A stretch of 64,000 nt of DNA from Eremophila alpestris peregrina. Its lineage: Eukaryota > Chordata > Aves > Passeriformes > Alaudidae. Under the pieces are notes generated by a model, which did not search any database, was not told the origin of the DNA, and saw only the letters and a program-made list of their open reading frames with translations. The position numbers and the translations under genes are program-made. The stretch lies in NCBI GenBank assembly GCA_009792885.1, contig WMCF01000029.1:6156000-6219999 (forward strand), written 5' to 3'. Of this stretch, positions 13,376-25,960 are shown one piece after another. The stretch's first letter is position 1; each line of letters begins with the position of its first letter.

Positions 13376-16300
13376 GAGTGCCATGAGATAAATGTAACAG
13401 TTATTACCTTGTGTCATTGCAGTTGTAGTTCCTTATATACCAAAGTAGCACTGGTTTACTTTCCCTGTTTTCATGAGTCTGAAAAACAGTGCCACTGGAA
13501 ATGGTTCTTGTCTCAAAAAATCTCTTCAGGCTTCCTAAAACTGTTTTCTTATCAATCAAAATTAAGCCTCTCCCATGGGAAAAATAAAATCAGAGCACCT
13601 CTTTTTAGCAAGTAAAAGCTGTTTAGGTATTAGGTATTGTGTAATGGAGAGGTTAAAAATATGCTCTGAAAATGTGAAATGCAAGTAAGTAATAACCCAT
13701 AGCAGAGAGCTAAGTTTTATTTTATTTATAAGCTACAATTGCCCAAATAGCTGTAAAATGTACTATGAAAAAAAAATCCTGCTTGTTTGGAGTTGCTCAA
13801 GGACCTTGCCTCACAGACTAAGGAGTAAAACATTTTTATTTTTAGATATATATACCTCATGCTATTTTATCATTTCAGTTTAACCACTATAAATGCAACA
13901 TAAACTTACATAGCTGCAGCATAAAACAAAAAATACCTGACAAACACCACCTCTTCCCAGCAAGCAGGTCTCACTCAAATGATACTCTAACAGTTTCTCT
14001 TTTGTTATTTGATTTAAGGACAGTTTAAAGGCTATATTGATAGAGAGTTGCAACGTTTTACAGTGTTTTTATAATATCCAGTAGAAGGTGGAAACATAGA
14101 AACTGTTTCCTATTGAAATGAATACATATTCTAAAATGCAGTGAGTGAAGTTGAGTGAGTGGAATTTCATATAGAAAAAAAGATTACTAAATTAAATTAA
14201 TGATCATTAAATTTATGATCTCTGCATTAAAAGAATTTAGAAAATCATTGGTTTTACAGGTAATAGAAACTTAAGGTGTTCTTTAGGTATTGTACAGGTG
14301 TTAGGAAGTACAAGTCATATGTATGAATTCTAATAATACATCTAAAGGCAGTAATTTTAAAATATATTTCTCATAAAGTTTGAAAATCTATTTAAATAAA
14401 GTGTAGGACAGATTCTCTTTAAATATTTGTGTATCAAATAGCAATAATGAGGGGGTTTTAGATTAACATTATTAGCTTTTCTAAATGAAGGTAATATATC
14501 CCTAGTGGTAAAATGTAGAAATTATCTTAGATTCTGCTTGATGTACATCTACCCTATAATCCAAAATTAAAATACAGTCTTGTAGGTATGTAGAATGTTA
14601 CCCAGTTCTAGTTTTAAATGTCAAATTACTTAAAATCTTTTTTATTATGTGTTTCATTTGAAGATCTTAGAGTTTAGTTCTTCTTGGCAAGCCTTTAAGC
14701 AAGGTTATTGTCTACTCTTATGTTACATGTGAGGCAACTGAGATAAAGAAAATTTAACTGACCTATATGAGGTTACTTGATTATTGGCTGAGTTGAAAGC
14801 CCAGAAAAAAAAATCATAGCTTCCCTGAAGAGAAACCTAAAACTTTGAGATGGTTCAGGAGGGCAAGATTCTTCTGCAAGTCTTCTATTTGTGCTGCTAA
14901 AGTGTTTCCCTTACCATTAAAGATAAGAACAAAGATTGTAATATTTTAAACTATGAAGTGGAAGGCAGTATTCAAAATTATTTATACAACTGTAGCCTTT
15001 CAGAAACCTCAAACTGAGTCTGACATTGAAAAAAATTGCAAACTGTACAATAATTCTTGTCTTCCAGAGATAAAAGTATATTCTGAACTTCAGCTTGGGC
15101 TCAGCATCCCCTCAGTTTGCAGTTCTGAGCCAGGACCCTGATGGCAGTGCAGCTGCTTAGGTCTCTAATAACCATCACTTCAATCACCATCAGCAATGAA
15201 TGTAAACTTTGGAATTGCCTTGAGCTATATGATCAATTTAAATTTTTGGTGCAGCTTGAGAAGGAGGGGATTAAAACAAAACAATGTTAGAAGAAAAATC
15301 TCTTGACTTTGAAATAACCATTTTTCTTAGAGAACATGATGAAAAATTTCCACATGTAATATGAATTATTTTGACAGGCTGTGACATTTCTGCTGGAAAT
15401 AGTTCTGAAGGGACACTGCATGGGCTGTACTTTGGTCCTCCTCTGAATCCAATTGCTTCATATCCATCGACTTCAATCAGAACACTATTATGGCAAGTAC
15501 CCTTTATAACTGCTTTATTCTGGTTTTTGTTTACAGAAGATAAGTTTCTGCAGTTGCACTGCCATTTCATCTATTTGTCTTTCCAATAACTTTTAAATGT
15601 ATTTTCCAATTTTAATTCAGTTTAACAGAGGGTACTTGTCTCTGAGATAGTAAATCTCTGTGAGTTTCATGAACCCTACTAAGGCAAATGCAGAGACACT
15701 GACCTTTAACCATTCATCTTGGTCTGCCCAACAACCAAGAGGCAGCAGCTTGCATTTGGTAACAAACTAACCATGATACCCTGGGCTAAGCACAGTGTGT
15801 TCCATATTGTAAAACCTCAACTTCACAACTAAAGATGAGGTGATATAGGGAATATAAAGTGACTGACTAAAAGTTCATATTTTAACTTGGCCCTTACTTT
15901 CAATGGCAATATATTTATCCTGTATTTGATGGAGAACATCTCTATCAAGACTTGGATCTCCTTTAATTACTTTCAAAGAGTCACCCTCATGGAGCATATT
16001 TACCCCACTGACAGTATTAATGTTTAACTACTTGATGATGACTACACCTTTTGTTATGATTTCTACAAATATGGCTGCTGAGTCGTTAAAATAATGCAAT
16101 ATGAACCAAGGAAATTAATGAAGGATGAGCTCTCAACAGTGACTAAAAACAATAATCAAATGCAACTTCTTGCTTGAGAAATTATTAATTTTCTTCTTGG
16201 CAGAAAGGGGAATATGTGAGGTACAGGATTACTCTGCTCGTGCCTGATTCTTACTTATTTCCCTGAGTCTCCTGTACTGGCTAATGATTGATCTTTCTCA

Positions 16301-18755
16301 TTAGTCTGGAAATGATGCAATACCAGGAGCAGGCACAAAGCCAAACCCATTTCTACTCTCCAGAATCCCACTGAATAGTTACCACATTGAGAAGATATGA
16401 GAGACTAAAGTGAAAAGAATAAACGCTGTACTGGGCTGTTATTTTGGAAATAGGCTACTGGCATAGGTGGACCTTTGGTTTGCTTATGTTCCCTATTCTT
16501 ATAAGCTTTTGGAACTTGATTGAAGGTTGTATTTTATTCAGAAGCCTCTTTGCCATAAGCCAGCTCCCCAGGACCTGCAGCTGGGGTAGGATTATGGCTC
16601 TGGAGATGGTAACCACTGCTGTATAAGCAGTATATAAACAGAAGAACTGAAAGCATAAATATGCTGTTTAGAAAGTAAAGCACTCTCCAAAAAAGAAAGT
16701 TAAAACTTAAATCTCAAAAATTCACTTTCTTTGAAATGTTCTTTAGTTCTAGACTTGAGACCTGTATAGAATAACCCTCTACACGGTATAATGTTCACAT
16801 TTTTTGTGTTAGTTTTTAATTTAAGAACAGACTCATGAAATTTCTGGTGGACATAATCTTGAATGGGATGCTGTTCTGTAGCATCTGGAAACCAGGTAGT
16901 TGCTATAAGTATCTGAATGTGACAATGTCAAAATCATGTGAATGCATAAGACAGTTCACCTGCATATGATAAAAGAGGGGTTCAGATATAATGCAACCTA
17001 GCTCATCAAAAGAATGAGTACTATTCTTTAAGTCATCTGGCCTTGTGTATTTGCATATCTGTCATGGAGACATTTTATGGTCAAAATAGCAATATGCTAT
17101 GTATAGTAATCCTATCACATTATTATATCTGACACTGGTTTTGGTTGTTTGGGTTTGTTTTCTCTGAGAAAGAATAGCCAAGATAATCAAGTATCTTCAG
17201 TAACTGAAACAACTCCCCCAGATTTTCCTATGTTAAGAGCCATAAAAGGGCAAATTATGGGGGACAAGATATACTTTATGAAGCTTAATCTTAAATGATT
17301 CATGTAAAAGGAACATTAAATTAGTCAATCAATAGTTTTGTGGGCTAACAGAAATATTTCTAACAGAAATATTTATGTTAATTACAAGGAAATTATATGT
17401 ATGACAAGGAGACTGCCTACAATTGCATTCCCAAATGAAAATGAATTGGATGTATTCTGCAGATATTGTTGGAAACAATAATATTGATTATATATGAGGG
17501 AAATACTTTAATATTAACCATTGTCTTCATACAAGAGTCCACCTATGATGTGGCTGCAACAATATTCAAAATAGAACTTCAGCTCTAAGCTTTGTTTTTC
17601 TTCCTAAAGCCTTAAAAAACTCCATATTGTCACTCTGCTGATGGAAGAAATGAAGCTTCTTTCAGTGTAGTTCAAAGTGTAGTTCTAAACATGCTTGGTG
17701 TAAAGAGTTCCTGCTATTCTTCAAAGTTGTGATTTTCCTCTGTATATTTGGTCCTCTCTGTTATCCATTAGTTCCCCAAAGTGTATCATCTGATGGTCCA
17801 TTAGCTGTGTGAAGGACAGAAACTGTTCCCATCAGTGCCAAGCAGGGAATTAGTGTTGGGTAGGGATCTCGTGCATGAGGGACCCATCTGGGACTGGCTG
17901 ATGAATGGCTGTAGTCAGACTTCAGTTAGATTCTTTCAAGCAATTTGAGAATGTAAAACATTATCTATGGGTTATATGGCTTTTGATTACATTAAAGCAA
18001 TTATTTCCTGTCTCCTGTGAAACTTTGGAGATGAGGAAATGTTCAAAAAGCTCTGTGTGAAGCAGATGGCTGATTCCACTTCCGGTGGCAGGCAGAATAC
18101 CAGAATTTTGTCTGCCAGAAGTGAACCTCCTAAAGTGACCTTCCCCTGGCTTTGTGTCCCTGGGTTCTTTGGTCACTAACAAGGATTGACCTTCACTACT
18201 CCTTTCTTCAGTAGATGCACTAAGAGTCTCCTGTTCTCCTCTCCTTTAATCATTGTTCCCATTTCATGGCATGAATGTGATCTTAATTTTCCTTGGCTGA
18301 AATTAGCAAGTAAATTTGTGATTTATTAAGAAAACTCATCCATCCCCATGAACACAGTGTGGTTGTCTGCAAGTGATTTCCCTAGGAAACCAGGCTAAAA
18401 GTGGTGATGCTCATGTTTTATCCTTTCTGTAAATTAGCTCTATTCTGACTACCTAGCCAACATCCTTTGGTGTGAGAACTTATTGGTGAAAAATGCTTTG
18501 TCCAAAGGGCTTTCACCAGTAATGATCGTCCTAGGGATATTTCAAAACTGCTGACATTGAACTGTGTGATGTGATCATCATAAAAAATGTGAAGTGAAAG
18601 GCATATATAGTTCACATAGGAAATTTAAAACATTGTATTATTTCCTCACTGAAAATAAGTCCCCTTTTAATCTCAGTTACATGATTCTTTGTTGTGATCT
18701 GTATTTATAAGTGGGTTCTCTTGAAATGAAGTAGTTCGCAGTGGTGCAGCTGCAG
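13376..18755. other. Noncoding AT-rich DNA, no gene recognised
   Basis: No recognised exon. A minus-strand open frame at 15271-15570 has protein-like codon choice (see findings), and an exact 15-base tandem duplication sits at 17345-17374. Everything else looks like ordinary intergenic or intronic DNA. Confidence 0.6.
17345..17374. repeat. Tandem duplication, 2 x 15 bp
   Basis: The unit CTAACAGAAATATTT occurs twice in exact head-to-tail copies. Two copies only, so replication slippage is a sufficient explanation. Confidence 0.85.
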
Positions 18756-18900
18756 AGCCCCCGGGCCGTTCTTGCCAGCAGTGTGTCCCTCAGGCATCCC
18801 ACAGCCCGCACGGCCGCTCGCTGACCGGCTGAGACACCGGGGGTAACCTCCCGGGAGCGGCCGGCATGGCCGTGCTCAGAGCTCCTGAGCACAACGGTTG
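18756..18900. promoter_or_regulatory. Small CpG-rich patch
   Basis: About 145 bases suddenly rich in CpG (for example CCGGGCCG, CACGGCCGCTCGC, CCGGGAGCGGCCGGC) in AT-rich surroundings, some 400 bases left of CpG island A. It may be an outlying part of that island or a separate regulatory patch. No TATA box, start codon or splice site marks it as a particular promoter. Confidence 0.45.
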
Positions 18901-19315
18901 AGATCGGCTGAAAAAACCCCAGCTTTCTCCAGGGATATCAATCTGCTTTCAATGTAATGAATGTTTTAATTAAACATTTAAACACGTTTCTATTAAGCTT
19001 TAGATCATACTGATTTTTAAAGCCACCTTTAAAGACAATGTAATTTAAATTAATTTTATTAAGCTTGTGTAAATCTCTCGTGGCTCCTTACTTCTCTGTA
19101 AGTAGCAAAGTACTGTAAAAGCAAGAAAACATTATGTTGCTTTTAGCATAAACTTGTTGATTGTTTTTCGGTAATTTAAGAATATTGGCTTAAACAAAAT
19201 GAGTACCCAGCTCCTGTGTGAATTTCATTTAACTCAATTTATTTATTTAAAGCTCTTACTTCTTCACTGGTGGTGTTCAGGTTCGTTTCTTGAGCTAGGG
19301 AAAGATGAGCAGTGT

Positions 19316-20150
19316 TGCAGGCGCACATGGCCCCGAGCTGCGCCGCGCTCGTACGGAGCCCTCGTGCTGGTGTGTAACTCCCGCGGGAAGCGCGGAGTGC
19401 AGGGCTTGGAGCGGCTGCAGGGAATACGGGCAATCAGCCTTCCCCCGGCCGAAGCGTTTCGAGTGCTGCTGCCCCGCCAGCCTCTGAGCGGTAAACGAGC
19501 CGGCAGGCGCGGGGCGGCGGGGACGGGACGGGACGGGGCAGAACGCGGCGCTGCTCCGAGCGCGGCTCTCGCACAGGCCCGCGGCCGGCGCGGCGTGCCA
19601 CAGTCGCACCCGGCCTGCCCCCGGCCTGGGCGGGACGGGACGGGGCTGGGCTCCCTGGGATTTCGTAACCGGCCCCGGGGAGGGCTCAGCCGGCCCGCCC
19701 CGCCCCGGGACCTGCGGCGAGGAGCGGCCCCCGACCCTCCCCCGCTCCCCTCCCCCGGCCGGCGGAAGGACAAATAGTCCTCGCCGCATTGTTCGGCCCC
19801 GCACAACTTTGGGCCGCTCTCGGCCGGCGGGTGGAGGGGCGGCCCCGCGGAGGGGCGGCGGGGCAGCGGCCGGGCGGGCACGGTCACTCCGGTCCCCCGC
19901 GGCGGCCGCCCCTGGGCAGCGGGACTGGGGCGGCGCTGGGGGCGGGCTGCGAGGAGCCCGCGGCAGAGCCCCGGGGCGCCCGAGCGCGAGGGGCCGCTGG
20001 CGGGGCAGCTCCCGCCCGCCTCGGTCCCGCCGCCCGCGGTCACGCCTGGCAGCTGGCCCCGCTGTGTCCGGCCCGGTTCTGCTGCGGGGAGCGGGACCAG
20101 GGGGAACCATCTCCGATGGGGCCCTCCCGCCGCGATTTCTCCTTTCAGGC
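19316..20150. promoter_or_regulatory. CpG island A, candidate promoter
   Basis: About 830 bases of very GC-rich, CpG-dense DNA with many GGGCGG/CCGCCC (Sp1/KLF-type) boxes and G-run clusters at 19511-19538 and 19628-19650. No TATA box was seen. It lies about 4.7 kb left of the densest part of CpG island B. Islands of this kind in vertebrates nearly always mark a promoter. Candidates are the divergent minus-strand neighbour (ZNF280D in mammals), an alternative upstream TCF12 first exon on the + strand, or a noncoding RNA. The sequence alone does not decide which strand is transcribed. Long open frames in the island (up to 296 codons on the minus strand) reflect a shortage of AT-rich stop codons, not genes. 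Confidence 0.7.
19511..19650 (+). other. G-quadruplex-forming clusters on the + strand
   Basis: Two groups of closely spaced G runs occur in CpG island A, at 19511-19538 (GGGG and GGG runs separated by AC or CGGC) and 19628-19650 (four to five GGG runs with loops of 1-2 bases). Loops this short favour stable G4 structures, common near promoters. Confidence 0.65.
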
Positions 20151-23100
20151 GCCTTCTTTTTTTTTGACCTCCTTTCCCCAGACAACTTTGTAGGAATTCC
20201 CCTTGAGAGGAGGTCCCTTACGGCGAGCTAAAGCTTTTACTCACCCCCTGATCAACCACAAGCACTTGGCAAGCACTTTGTCAGCGGCAGAAAACAAGTG
20301 AAGTGTAGCAGTCAGTGCCCCACAGAAAGAGGTTTTGACTTAACAGTATTCACTCTGCATGTGTTCTCTCTGGTCACCTCTTAAGTAGTACTCTTTGGCG
20401 ACAGGTTTCACCGTTGTAGCCTCCTGCAAATGTTTTAAATCTTTCTGATTGTAGAATATGTTACATAATATATATGTTATATAATTTTAATTACCGCGAG
20501 GTAAATATAGCAGGCAGCAAATTCGGTTATCTGTAAGATGGGCTGTACTGATAACAGCAAGCACTGCGTAATCATGAGGCTTGTGCATAGGAACACAGCT
20601 CTATGCTCTTTTGTAGGATACTTTTCCAGTCTGTTTTGTAAGGAAAAGCTATAGGAAGAACAGAATGCCTCTTCAAGAATTTAATCCAAAAGTTTCATGC
20701 ATTACAACAAAAATATTTTAATTTTTATTGGCTCAAGTCAGGTTCCACGTGAATGAAGACATCAGTGAGAAAATGGAATTGCTTTGTCCATCCTAGTCCA
20801 GGAAACAGTGTTGTTTTCTCCTTATTGCTGACTCCAAATGAGCATTGCTCTCTGTACAGGGAGGTTTATTGGAAGCAGTAGAATGGATTCAGTGGTTTAG
20901 GTGAGGGTGGGAACATGTTGTAAGAAACCAAACAAGAACAACAACAGACCGGAGCAGGGAAGAAGGTTTGCTGACTTTTCTCCGGGGCTATGGATTTGCT
21001 GAGCAATAGCATTTATCATTAATAAATTGTTGGCTGTGGATGCAAGTTGAGCACATACATGTTGATTTAAGGGGCCTTTCCAGTGAAAACTCCATCCTTG
21101 GTCAAGTGCTCTGTCGGGGATCACCCTAGGAGTTTGTACAGTTTGGGTAATGATGGTGAATTAATTCAGCATCTGTAAATTTAAGAATAAATAACCCAAA
21201 AGGAGACATGCAAGCTTAATGATTCTATTCACACAGGCATGATACATTAAATAGTAGTACGGAATACATTTTCTCACATCCCTGAATGCACAACAGCTGT
21301 CTGCTGTATCAAATATTTTTCCTTTAAGGAGTGGGTGGAAAGCAATTCATGAAGGCTGTGAAAACGGCGTATGAGTGTGATTATTTTCAGGGAGTTGTGC
21401 TCAAGTGATTTGGGTTTTATATTCCTCTTAATTTTTTTATTATGTTCTGTATGTAATTCTTCATTTTCATGGTCACGCTGAAGCATGTGGAAGAATGCTC
21501 CCATCGCCATCTGGCAAGCTGCAATTCCCTGATTGCTCTGGTTGGTCGCTGACCATATTGATGTTGGTAGCTCAGCTGTCAGGGCAGTTACCATAAAGAT
21601 TTACGGTTGTATTGTGTGTTCTGTCAGCGTCTGGAGTTCACTGATGACTTTGTGTGCAGAGGTTTACCTGCCTCTTACTTGCACTACTCCATGACAGAGC
21701 AAAGACTTCTCTAAGGGAAGGGTGTTTATCTAGAACACTGATACTTTTCTTGGTAGAAAATTCATTGATGAAAATATTTTTGGGAAAGGATCTACAGGAA
21801 TACAGTCCTGATTGCTGGAGTCCTGGCTTGTGAAATCACCAGCAAAATTATTAGTACTTATGATTGCTCCTGTATTTTCCCTCTGTCCATCTGAATTGTT
21901 GCTCCCTACATTGTGAAGACCTTCTATTTTTAATAAAGTGAAAGACAAGAGGGTGTAACAGTCACAGAAGGGGGTGGCATTTTAGCCTGCTACATCATGT
22001 ACACAAAAGGTACAGTTGTGTCACAGAACAGTTGGAAGTTTTTGATTTTTGTGTGATTTATGTACTATGCTGTGTTTGCACAAGTGCAAGGAAAGAACCA
22101 TTTCTAGGAGTTGCAGCAGGAATGAGACTGAAAGTATTTTCTTTGTTGCAAATGCAAAACCATTATACCTGTTTGAACCAGGTTTCAGACACTGATTTCT
22201 TCAGATCTTTTAAAATGTTTACAATATATACTGCTTTGGGTTTGGTTCTTTTTCTTTTTAATGTCTACAGCATTGGGTTTTGTTTCATTTTCTGTGTATG
22301 GCTATGCCAGAATAAGGAAATCCATTTTTAAGAAACTCTTATCTTTGCAGTGAACAGGAATAATTTATAGCAAGTGGCAGAGCTGAAAGGATTCTGAGCA
22401 ACACCTTGAGCATGGGGTTGGAGATTCTGAGAACAGGTGGAAGACAGTATTGCATAGACATAGAACATCATGCTTTAATGTTAATGTACATAATAGCTCT
22501 GGGCAGTGTTACGTGATAAGGGGTTAAAATCTGAATACATTGAAGAGTCCAAATCTCATTAATGTGGAGGAATATGTTCATTACCAGGAAATCTTAGGTT
22601 AATTATCTTTTGAATTTTACTGTAACAAAGGATGTGATAGTTACTGACCTTCCACAACAGTTTTAGTTGAGCTACCTGCAGGAGTATGTTCTGGAATTTC
22701 TGACTCGGCCAACTCACTACCGTTTGGTGTTCCCCAGCAATCTTCTTTAGGTCAGACTCACAGTGTATTTTGGGTCAAAGCATACCTTCCCTGAGGCCTT
22801 GTGTACTTGCTGAATTGTCTGGCATATTTTCTGGAAAGTTCATTTATGTTCTGATAATTTTCCTCTGAGTGCCTTGAAGTTTTTCTGAGAGGACCTCCAA
22901 GGCATGGAGATGTAAGGCAGAAGAATGGCTGCTACAATGGGATTTTTGGTAATGAACATGCATTACTCAGCATCTGCATGAGAAAGTGACTTGTCATTGT
23001 GGAGCAAATAAAACATTTTATGGGATTTTGTGTAGCTTCAAACCCTTTGCCATGGCTTATGTGGCTATACCATCTTCCACTCAAAGCTTCTAGCTGCAAA

Positions 23101-24079
23101 TAAAAGCCTGTAAATGTGAACCTTAAAATCTGATGTCAGAGGGCAAATACAAAGTACTTGTATTAACAAAGAATCTATAATTATCTGCATCGTAACAAAA
23201 AATAAGTTATAATTTTAATCCAATTACACATCAGTACAAATATTATTAGCATTATTGCTTCCACTTTCTTTAAATTTAGCCAGCTTTCTAATCAATGCTT
23301 ATCAGCGTTGCAGCTGTACTAACTGGCACTGAGTGCCACTACTGGTTAAAAAGTAGCACTTCCAGAGAAACCAAATCTTCTCAGTAGGTGTATAGTGGAT
23401 CTTGTAACAAAAATATGTTAAAGAAGGTTGCACATGAAACGTATAATAATCCCTGTCAATGGGTACTTCCCTCTAAAGTGTAGTATTATTTATACTTCAA
23501 AGAGAGAAAGTACATACTTATATCCCTCAGGGGCACAGAGAATGGAAGTCATTGTGTTGGTATTTTAATACAAATTGCTTCCTGCATTTCTAAGTGGCAA
23601 ATATATGAATATTCATAGAATCACGAGGCCAAATGATCATCCAGCACAAGGCACGTAAGGGAGAAAAATGGAGGAGAATCTCCAGGATCTCCGGTTTGTC
23701 TTTGCCTTGGGGTGGTAAGTTTGTTACCACATTCCCGTTCCTCCGGAAGATGTCACAGTCAGGGCCGGGGTGGGAAGAGTTGATTTGGAAGGGAAGGGTG
23801 TGTGGCTGGAGAGCCCTCGGTACAGCCTGGGCTTTCCAGAGCTGGGGGACTGCCAAGCAGCGGCCTGGGAGGGATGCGCGCTCCTGCACACTGCGTGCCC
23901 TTCCTCACTGCGCTTACCGGCTCCCTGGTGCCTTTCAGTTTCTCCGGGATTTTAGTATCCTTTTTCATTGTCCTTGCGTTTCGTAACACCTTTTCTCCAA
24001 AAGAACAACCTGCCAGTAGCTGCACAGATTATTGCTTTATAATTCTCACTTTTGGAGAGAATGGCATCTGGCCCTCGGT
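20151..24079. other. Noncoding DNA between the CpG islands
   Basis: No exon recognised. A short CR1-like tip (ATTCATAGAATCACGAGG) occurs near 23608-23640 but is too short to call. GC content rises from about 23700 toward island B. Confidence 0.55.
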
Positions 24080-25960
24080 AGCTGGGGTCAGAGAAGAGCA
24101 GGCCCAGCCCCAGGTGGTGGCGAGTAGGTGCCACCTGGGGGCTCTGCAGGCTCGGGAGACGGGCGTGCGACGGAGCACCGGCAGCGCACCGGCACCGCTC
24201 CGCTCGGTGCCGGGCTGAGGCGTGCGCTTGCCTTAGGCCGGGACGCTGCTGCGTGGCGTGGCTTTACAGGCACGAAATAAACTTCCCAGCAGGACAGGCT
24301 GGCAGTGGGTTTTGTGAAAAGGAGATGGAGCACAAAAGAGTGATTTGTCTGTAGCAGTGGCAGGACCCAAATGAAGGCTCAGGTTCTTCGCACGCTGCTT
24401 CCTATTCCTGCACGGAAGCCGTTGGGCTGGTTCACCTTTAGCATCACCTGTTTCAGAGAGCTGCAGAGTTTGTTTGAATGTGTGTTCTTGTAGTAACAGC
24501 CATGTTCTTGTGCTTTGACACGTTACGGTTTTAATGGTATGTATTTAAGAGGAAGCTGCTAATGAATGATTAAAGATTTATATAATTTAAATGCCATTTT
24601 ATTTTGAGCAGTAAGACTGTGTATTGCTATATTAAAAGTATTCAGGCATATTTTAGGGTACGTGAATTCAGGGTGAGCACAATAATGTGTTTTGGGGCAC
24701 GTGCGTTGCCGGCAGTGCTGCATGTCGAGGTTTGCTGTCGGTTTGGCCGAGTTGGGGAGCGGTGGGGAGGGGTCTATTCCCATGGGGTGCACGTTTCCCT
24801 GAGCAGCCTCGGGGGAGCCGCTTCTCCCCATCTGCTGGGGCGTCCCGGCGCCACATCCGGGGGCGAGGCGGGTGCCGGGGCGGCTGCCGGGGTTGCCCGT
24901 GGATCCCCGCCCGCCACGGCCGGGAGCGGCGCGGCGCGACAAGGGTTAAGGCGGCGGCGCTCGGCGCGGAGGGATACGGAGCCGGAGCCGTGAACGTGGT
25001 GCTGAGGCTCTGTAAGCAAAAAAATGTCCGCCTGAGGGAACCCACAAGTTCCTTCCAGCGGGGGGGGAGCGCTCGGCTCGTCGCTTCCCACCCAGCCCGC
25101 GGCCCGCGCGCCGCCGCCGGCCCGGCCCTGGTCACCGGAGCTCACAGGGACAACGGGTAAGTGCGGGCGGCCGCGAGAAGTTGGGAGAGAGCGGCGGGGG
25201 GAGGGAAGCGGCGGCCGGGTGCTCGCAGGGGCAGAGGCGGCGGCGAGGGGACGGGGCCGCGGGCGCGCGGGCGGGAGTGGGGCTGCCCCGGGCGGCGGCG
25301 GGGAGACCGCGGGGGAGGCGGAGGCCCCGCCGGGGAACCGGAGGGGCGTCAGCCGGGGCCGGCCGCGCGGGTGGCGGAGCGGGCGTGCGGGGGTCTCCGG
25401 GCCGCGGACCGCGGGCAGGAGCGAGTCCCCGCGGGCGGCGCTCGCCGGCTGCCCGCGCTCATAAAGGAGCGGGCGGCTCCGAAACTTGCCGGGGCGCGGG
25501 GCCGCGGCGGCTCCCCCGCGGCGCCCGCCGGCACAAGGGAAGGCGCGGGCCCCTCCCGTCCCCGCCGCCGCACGCGCATTCCAGACCCCCCCCCCCCCTC
25601 CCGCCGGTGGCGCGCGCGCCCGGTCCCGCGTGTGCGCGTGCGGCGCGCGGGGGCGGCTCCCGGCCCGCCGCGGTCCCGAGCGCGGAGCGGCGGCCGCGGC
25701 CCCCGGTGGGTGGGTCGGGAGAGAGGGGGAGGGGGAGCCGGCACCGGCGGTGGGCGATAATGCCCGGGCAGGGATGGCTCTGCTGAGGCTTGTCCGGCCC
25801 CGCTCGTCAGCCCCATTGTTGCGGGGACAGTGAGTCACTTAATCTCTCGCTAATTCTCCGGACCTCGCCGGGCCGCGGCTGTTTATTTGCTTTCGCTTGC
25901 CTGGGGGGGGACTTAATTCCTGGCGGCGGCCCTTGTGCGGCGTGACCGTGCCTTGCTCGA
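24080..25960. promoter_or_regulatory. TCF12: CpG island B, TCF12 promoter region
   Basis: GC content and CpG density rise from about 24080 and are extreme from 24830 to 25960. The island contains the probable TCF12 exon 1 and its splice donor at 25157, so it is the TCF12 promoter. No TATA box is visible and Sp1-type GGGCGG boxes are frequent, fitting a dispersed-start promoter of a broadly expressed E-protein gene. In mammals ZNF280D starts within about a hundred bases on the opposite strand, so this island may be bidirectional, though no minus-strand first exon could be identified. A 13-base C run at 25586-25598 and repeated short GC motifs make the assembly here error-prone. A 354-codon minus-strand open frame across the island is not considered a gene. 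Confidence 0.8.
24950..25156 (+). other. TCF12: TCF12 exon 1 (noncoding), start approximate
   Basis: The right edge is set by a strong splice donor, ACGG followed by GTAAGT at 25157, the best donor in CpG island B and correctly placed upstream of the first coding exon. The left edge (transcription start) cannot be fixed from sequence and is a guess within the densest part of the island. If transcription begins left of 25024, the leader contains a tiny upstream frame, ATG-TCC-GCC-TGA (25024-25035), far ahead of the true start. The exon would give 5' UTR only. Its role as first exon follows from the known TCF12 gene structure and is not shown by transcript data here. Confidence 0.55.

Noticed and set aside
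19264..20185. Overlapping 259- and 296-codon minus-strand frames and 134-192-codon + frames in CpG island A
   Set aside because: Same reason: GC-rich island, low-complexity Pro/Arg/Gly/Ala translation, several frames open at once.
23608..23640. Possible CR1 tip (ATTCATAGAATCACGAGG)
   Set aside because: Too short and no CR1 body follows.
24774..25838. 354-codon minus-strand open frame (and 155-201-codon frames on both strands) in CpG island B
   Set aside because: All six frames are open in this extremely GC-rich DNA because stop codons are AT-rich; composition is Pro/Arg/Ala/Gly with no domain.
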